Assembly (NCBI RefSeq): GCF_009806575.1
Contig: NZ_CP047095.1
Coordinates: 2,112,001-2,176,000, forward strand
Reading direction: 5' to 3'
Length of the DNA stretch: 64,000 bases
Origin: Rossellomorea marisflavi
GTDB lineage: Bacteria; Bacillota; Bacilli; Bacillales; Bacillaceae_B
Part shown: piece after piece, positions 61,064-64,000 of the stretch
Position numbering within the stretch: the stretch's first letter is position 1
How the letters are laid out: the number at the start of each line of letters is the position of its first letter
Position numbers and translations under genes: made by a program
Notes under the pieces: generated by a model
What the model saw: the letters and a program-made list of their open reading frames with translations, nothing else
Told to the model about the DNA's origin: nothing
Databases searched by the model: none

Positions 61064-61813
61064 ATGTCTGTAAAGTCAGCAAAGAGGGCGTTGGATATTT
61101 TAGAAATCCTATCGCACTTCCCCCGTGGTTTAACGATCAATGAGGTTAGTCTCAAGCTCGGGCTCCCTCAGAGCAGCACATTTAATCTCATCAAGACCCT
61201 TACCCAAGAAGGATACCTGTATCAGGATGAGATGAAAAAATATCGCTTGGGAGCAAAACTGATCAATCTGGGAACTGTAGCAATGGAAAGTCTGGACATT
61301 CATCAAGTATCCCTCCCGTATCTGAATGGATTGATGGAGCGCATGAATGAAACCGTATTCATGTCTGTGCTTTCCGGAAATGAGCTCGTTTACATAGCGA
61401 AGATCCTGAGCAATCGTTCCATCCGGACGACAGCTGAACCAGGCCATGTCAAACCCCTGTACTGTACGGGGCTCGGAAAAGCTTTTCTCGCTTTCATGCC
61501 GGAAGAGGAAAGGGAACGTCTATTGGACGGGATGACCCTGCAGCAGATTACGCCAAAAACCGTGACGAACCGACGGGAGCTCCTGTCTCAGTTGGAATCG
61601 TTCAAGAAACAGGGATACAGTATTGATGATGAAGAAAATGAAGAAGGCCTCTATTGTGTGGCTGCCCCGATTTATGGTGCAAGGGGAGATGTGATCGCAG
61701 CCATCAGTGTGGCTGGCCCAAAAGAAAGGATGACCGTCCAGGGCAATGATGTCATCAGGGATTTACTGAGTACCTCACATGCAATCTCACAAAAAATCGG
61801 ATTCATTCGATAA
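61064..61813 (+). CDS. IclR-family regulator (KdgR-like)
   Basis: 249 residues. The N-terminal winged helix reads RALDILEILSHFPRGLTINE, then SLKLGLPQSSTFNLIKTL. The C-terminal effector domain has GKAFLAFMPEE, YSIDDEENEEGLYCVAAPIY and AAISVAGP, typical of IclR proteins that sense sugar acids. It heads a kdgK-eda-dgoD operon, so a KDG/KDPG-like or galactonate effector is likely (inference). ATG 61064, after GAGGTGG, is preferred to GTG 61055. Confidence 0.9.
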   Translation: MSVKSAKRALDILEILSHFPRGLTINEVSLKLGLPQSSTFNLIKTLTQEGYLYQDEMKKYRLGAKLINLGTVAMESLDIHQVSLPYLNGLMERMNETVFMSVLSGNELVYIAKILSNRSIRTTAEPGHVKPLYCTGLGKAFLAFMPEEERERLLDGMTLQQITPKTVTNRRELLSQLESFKKQGYSIDDEENEEGLYCVAAPIYGARGDVIAAISVAGPKERMTVQGNDVIRDLLSTSHAISQKIGFIR

Positions 61814-61832
61814 GAAAGGAGGGATAGGAACC

Positions 61833-62789
61833 ATGGATGTCGTCGCTATAGGAGAAACACTGTTATCATTGACCCCAGCACATAATGGATTATTGCGACA
61901 TGCTGAATCATTGAAGCCGAAAGTGGCAGGGGCCGAAACGAATACACTCATCGGACTGTGCCGTCTGGGCCATAGGACAGGATGGATCAGTGCGGTCGGA
62001 AACGATGAAATCGGCGAGCGGATTGTTGCCACGGTGCGGGGTGAAGGAGTCGATACGACTCATGTAAAAAAAGATGAAATGCACAATTCAGGAATCTTTT
62101 TTAAAGAAATCATCGGGAGCGGAGAGGTCAGGGTCCAATACTTCCGCGCAGGATCTGCCGCTTCCCATATGGAGCCCGCCGATTTACCTGCATCCTTCAT
62201 ACGCTCGGCCAAGTATCTTTATCTTACAGGAATCACCCCGGCACTGAGCGAAACGTGTAAACACACAATTTTTGAAGCGATCAAAATAGCCAGGGATTCA
62301 GGAGTAAGCGTGGTATTCGATCCGAATATCAGGAGGAAGCTGTGGAGTGAAGAGGAAGCAAGGTCCACTTTGACAGCGTTATGTGAGCTATCTGATATCG
62401 TCCTTATCGGTGGCACCGAAGGAATGTTCCTCTTCGGGACGCAAGATACAGATGAAGTTGCCCATCGATTATTCGAAAGCAAGCAGACCCGCTTGGTTGT
62501 TATCAAAAAGGGTGCAAAGGGGGCTGCCTATGCTAAACCGGGAAGCGAGACCGTTCAAGTCGACCCATTCCCGGTATCCAGCGTGGTCGATCCCGTGGGA
62601 GCGGGGGACGGATTCGCTGCGGGGTTCTTGTCAGGGCTGATCGAAGGGCTGAAAACAAAGGAAGCCGTAAAAAGGGGCTGCGCCGTCGGTGCCATGGTCA
62701 CCATGGTCAGTGGTGATTATGAAGGTCTACCGGATGAGCGGCGCTTGGAATCATTTCTAAACAGAGACAAGGAAGACATTGAAAGATGA
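61833..62789 (+). CDS. kdgK: 2-dehydro-3-deoxygluconokinase (PfkB family)
   Basis: 318 residues, ribokinase fold. AGAETNTLIGLCRLGHRTGW is the N-terminal sugar-binding region. The C-terminal PfkB signature DPVGAGDGFAAGFLSG holds the catalytic Asp. It phosphorylates KDG (or its galactonate isomer) to the KDPG-type aldolase substrate. AAAGGAGGG precedes ATG 61833, 19 bases after the regulator stop. Position between IclR and eda supports the assignment over a generic sugar kinase. Confidence 0.9.
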   Translation: MDVVAIGETLLSLTPAHNGLLRHAESLKPKVAGAETNTLIGLCRLGHRTGWISAVGNDEIGERIVATVRGEGVDTTHVKKDEMHNSGIFFKEIIGSGEVRVQYFRAGSAASHMEPADLPASFIRSAKYLYLTGITPALSETCKHTIFEAIKIARDSGVSVVFDPNIRRKLWSEEEARSTLTALCELSDIVLIGGTEGMFLFGTQDTDEVAHRLFESKQTRLVVIKKGAKGAAYAKPGSETVQVDPFPVSSVVDPVGAGDGFAAGFLSGLIEGLKTKEAVKRGCAVGAMVTMVSGDYEGLPDERRLESFLNRDKEDIER

Positions 62790-62807
62790 GAAGGAAGGCT
62801 GATGAAA

Positions 62808-63446
62808 ATGAAAACGCTTAACAAAATCCTTGAAGGAAAAGGGATCGCCATCATCAGGGGTTACCACACGGAAGACGCTGTCAAGATTGCCCGTGCCTTG
62901 AAAAAAGGAGGCGTCACCCTTTTAGAGGTGACGTTGAATTCACCCGATGCTCTCCAAACCATCAGGGAATTGTGTAATGAGCCTGGAATTACCGTCGGGG
63001 CCGGTACCGTTCTGGATGGTGCCGCAGCACAGGGAGCAATCGAAGCAGGGGCGAAATTCATTTTATCTCCCACCTTGAAGGTCGAAACGATCCGGACTGC
63101 GAAACGGTACGGGGTAGTCAGTATCCCCGGGGCGTATACGCCTTCTGAAATCTTGACGGCTTTTGAAGAAGGGGCAGATATCGTAAAGGTGTTTCCTGCA
63201 ACGGCCCTCGGACCATCATTCATCAAAGATATGCAGGGCCCGCTTCCTCAAGTCCGCCTCCTTCCGACCGGTGGTGTAACGGTAGAAAATGCAGTAACGT
63301 TCTTGGAAGCTGGGGCTGTCGGTGTAGGGCTCGGGAGTTCACTTGTGCATAAAACAGAATGTGTGGATGACGCATTCTTAGACGAAATTGAAATGAAGGC
63401 CAAACGGTTCAGGGAACTGGCCATGATGAGAGGGGTAAGAACATGA
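62808..63446 (+). CDS. eda: KDPG/KDPGal aldolase
   Basis: 212 residues, TIM barrel. The Schiff-base Lys lies in DIVKVFPAT (about 131). [17 protein letters not shown] and LPTGGV are the other family motifs. It cleaves KDPG (or 6-phospho-2-dehydro-3-deoxygalactonate) to pyruvate and glyceraldehyde-3-phosphate. Two ATGs compete: 62802 is three to four bases from AAGGAAG, 62808 about nine; I use 62808. It overlaps the dehydratase gene as ATGA. Confidence 0.92.
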   Translation: MKTLNKILEGKGIAIIRGYHTEDAVKIARALKKGGVTLLEVTLNSPDALQTIRELCNEPGITVGAGTVLDGAAAQGAIEAGAKFILSPTLKVETIRTAKRYGVVSIPGAYTPSEILTAFEEGADIVKVFPATALGPSFIKDMQGPLPQVRLLPTGGVTVENAVTFLEAGAVGVGLGSSLVHKTECVDDAFLDEIEMKAKRFRELAMMRGVRT

Positions 63447-64000
63447 AGATAACAGGATATGAGTTATTCCAAGTACCACCAAGATGGTTGTTCCTTAAGA
63501 TCGAAACAGACGAAGGAATCACAGGCTGGGGTGAGCCGGTGATCGAAGGAAAGGCAGCAACCGTCAAAGCTGCTGTCGAAGAACTCATGCAGACGCTGAT
63601 CGGAAAGGATCCTGCCCGCATCGAGGACCATTGGAACATGATGTACCGATCGGGATTTTATCGTGGTGGACCCATTTTGATGAGTGCCATTGCGGGCATA
63701 GATCAGGCGCTGTGGGATATAAAAGGGAAGTTTTACGGAACACCCGTCCATCAATTACTCGGAGGAGCCTGTCGTGATTCGATCAAAGTGTATTCATGGA
63801 TCGGGGGAGACCGCCCGAGTGATGTTGGAAAAGCGGCTAAAGAAGTAGTGGATCGGGGATTTGAAGCAATCAAGATGAATGGTACCGAGGAGCTTCAATA
63901 CATCGATTCCCATCAGAAGATCGATCAGGTTCTTGAGAGGGTGGCGGCCATCAGGGAAAGCGTGGGACCGTACGTGGGCATCGGGATCGATTTCCACGGA
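63443..64000 (+). CDS. dgoD: D-galactonate dehydratase (enolase superfamily), partial
   Basis: The first 186 residues of the gene; the remainder lies past the window. [20 protein letters not shown] is the capping-domain start shared with Dgo[32 protein letters not shown] and [19 protein letters not shown] also match DgoD. The first metal ligand Asp is expected in GIGIDFHG at the cut. It dehydrates D-galactonate to 2-dehydro-3-deoxygalactonate, the KdgK substrate in this operon. ATG overlaps the eda stop. Confidence 0.9.
   Translation, partial: MKITGYELFQVPPRWLFLKIETDEGITGWGEPVIEGKAATVKAAVEELMQTLIGKDPARIEDHWNMMYRSGFYRGGPILMSAIAGIDQALWDIKGKFYGTPVHQLLGGACRDSIKVYSWIGGDRPSDVGKAAKEVVDRGFEAIKMNGTEELQYIDSHQKIDQVLERVAAIRESVGPYVGIGIDFHG

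Noticed and set aside
1-64000. Prophage, integrative element or defence island
   Set aside because: No integrase, terminase, capsid, restriction or toxin-antitoxin gene was recognised; the only mobile-like DNA is the two repeat classes.

Overview
This window reads as a chromosomal segment of an endospore-forming member of the Bacillaceae. The evidence is spore genes (two CotD-like coat proteins, a SpoIIP-type protein, a CwlC-like amidase and a BclA-like collagen protein), AGGAGG ribosome sites, frequent TTG/GTG starts, T-box and S-box leaders, CcpA-type cre sites and YesMN/Lpl-type sugar transport. A genus such as Rossellomorea or a marine Bacillus is only a guess. There is no rRNA, no tRNA, no CRISPR array and no prophage. 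The sequence is cut at both ends: a YitT/DUF2179-type C-terminus at the start and a galactonate dehydratase at the end.

Layout. 1-13 kb: undecaprenyl-diphosphatase, a tandem GNAT protein, phosphatidylserine synthase, a padR-chrA chromate operon with a palindromic operator cluster, an 861-residue collagen-like surface protein, a secreted lipase facing a thermitase-like protease, a CD3324-like regulator, a FusB-type EF-G-binding protein and rlmN. 13-16 kb: a MarR-nitroreductase-monooxygenase cluster with three TTGA-N4-TCAA operators on two promoters, an NTF2-like protein and a CotD-like coat protein. 16-28 kb: SWIM-SNF2 helicase, DinB, two glycosyltransferases, a TauE permease, a TetR-MFS efflux pair and a spore-type amidase. 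Two copies of a roughly 275-bp dispersed repeat lie here. 28-36 kb: an AAA ATPase, an amine oxidase, a second coat protein, SpoIIP, a nucleotidyltransferase, PlsC and a coupled pair of unknown membrane proteins.

36-49 kb: a SAM-I riboswitch in front of an FbpA-family small protein, a HemY-type oxidase, an MFS-amino-acid permease pair, a tautomerase, and a T-box-controlled IleRS2-type gene that carries a one-base frameshift. A STAS protein, a lipid kinase, a HesB-like protein and a GIY-YIG protein follow. 48-59 kb: a fructan-use locus with a YesM/YesN-type sensor and regulator (yesN-like gene frameshifted), an anchored binding protein, four tandem 120-bp repeats, a perfect cre site, LplB/LplC permeases, a lipoprotein binding protein and a GH32 fructosidase. 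59-64 kb: a class I lysyl-tRNA synthetase behind a Lys T-box, then a divergent IclR-kdgK-eda-dgoD operon for galactonate/KDG catabolism.

Both frameshifts sit in or next to short homopolymer runs, so read error and real inactivation must be told apart first. The most unusual regulatory pairing is the S-box in front of an FbpA-like gene.
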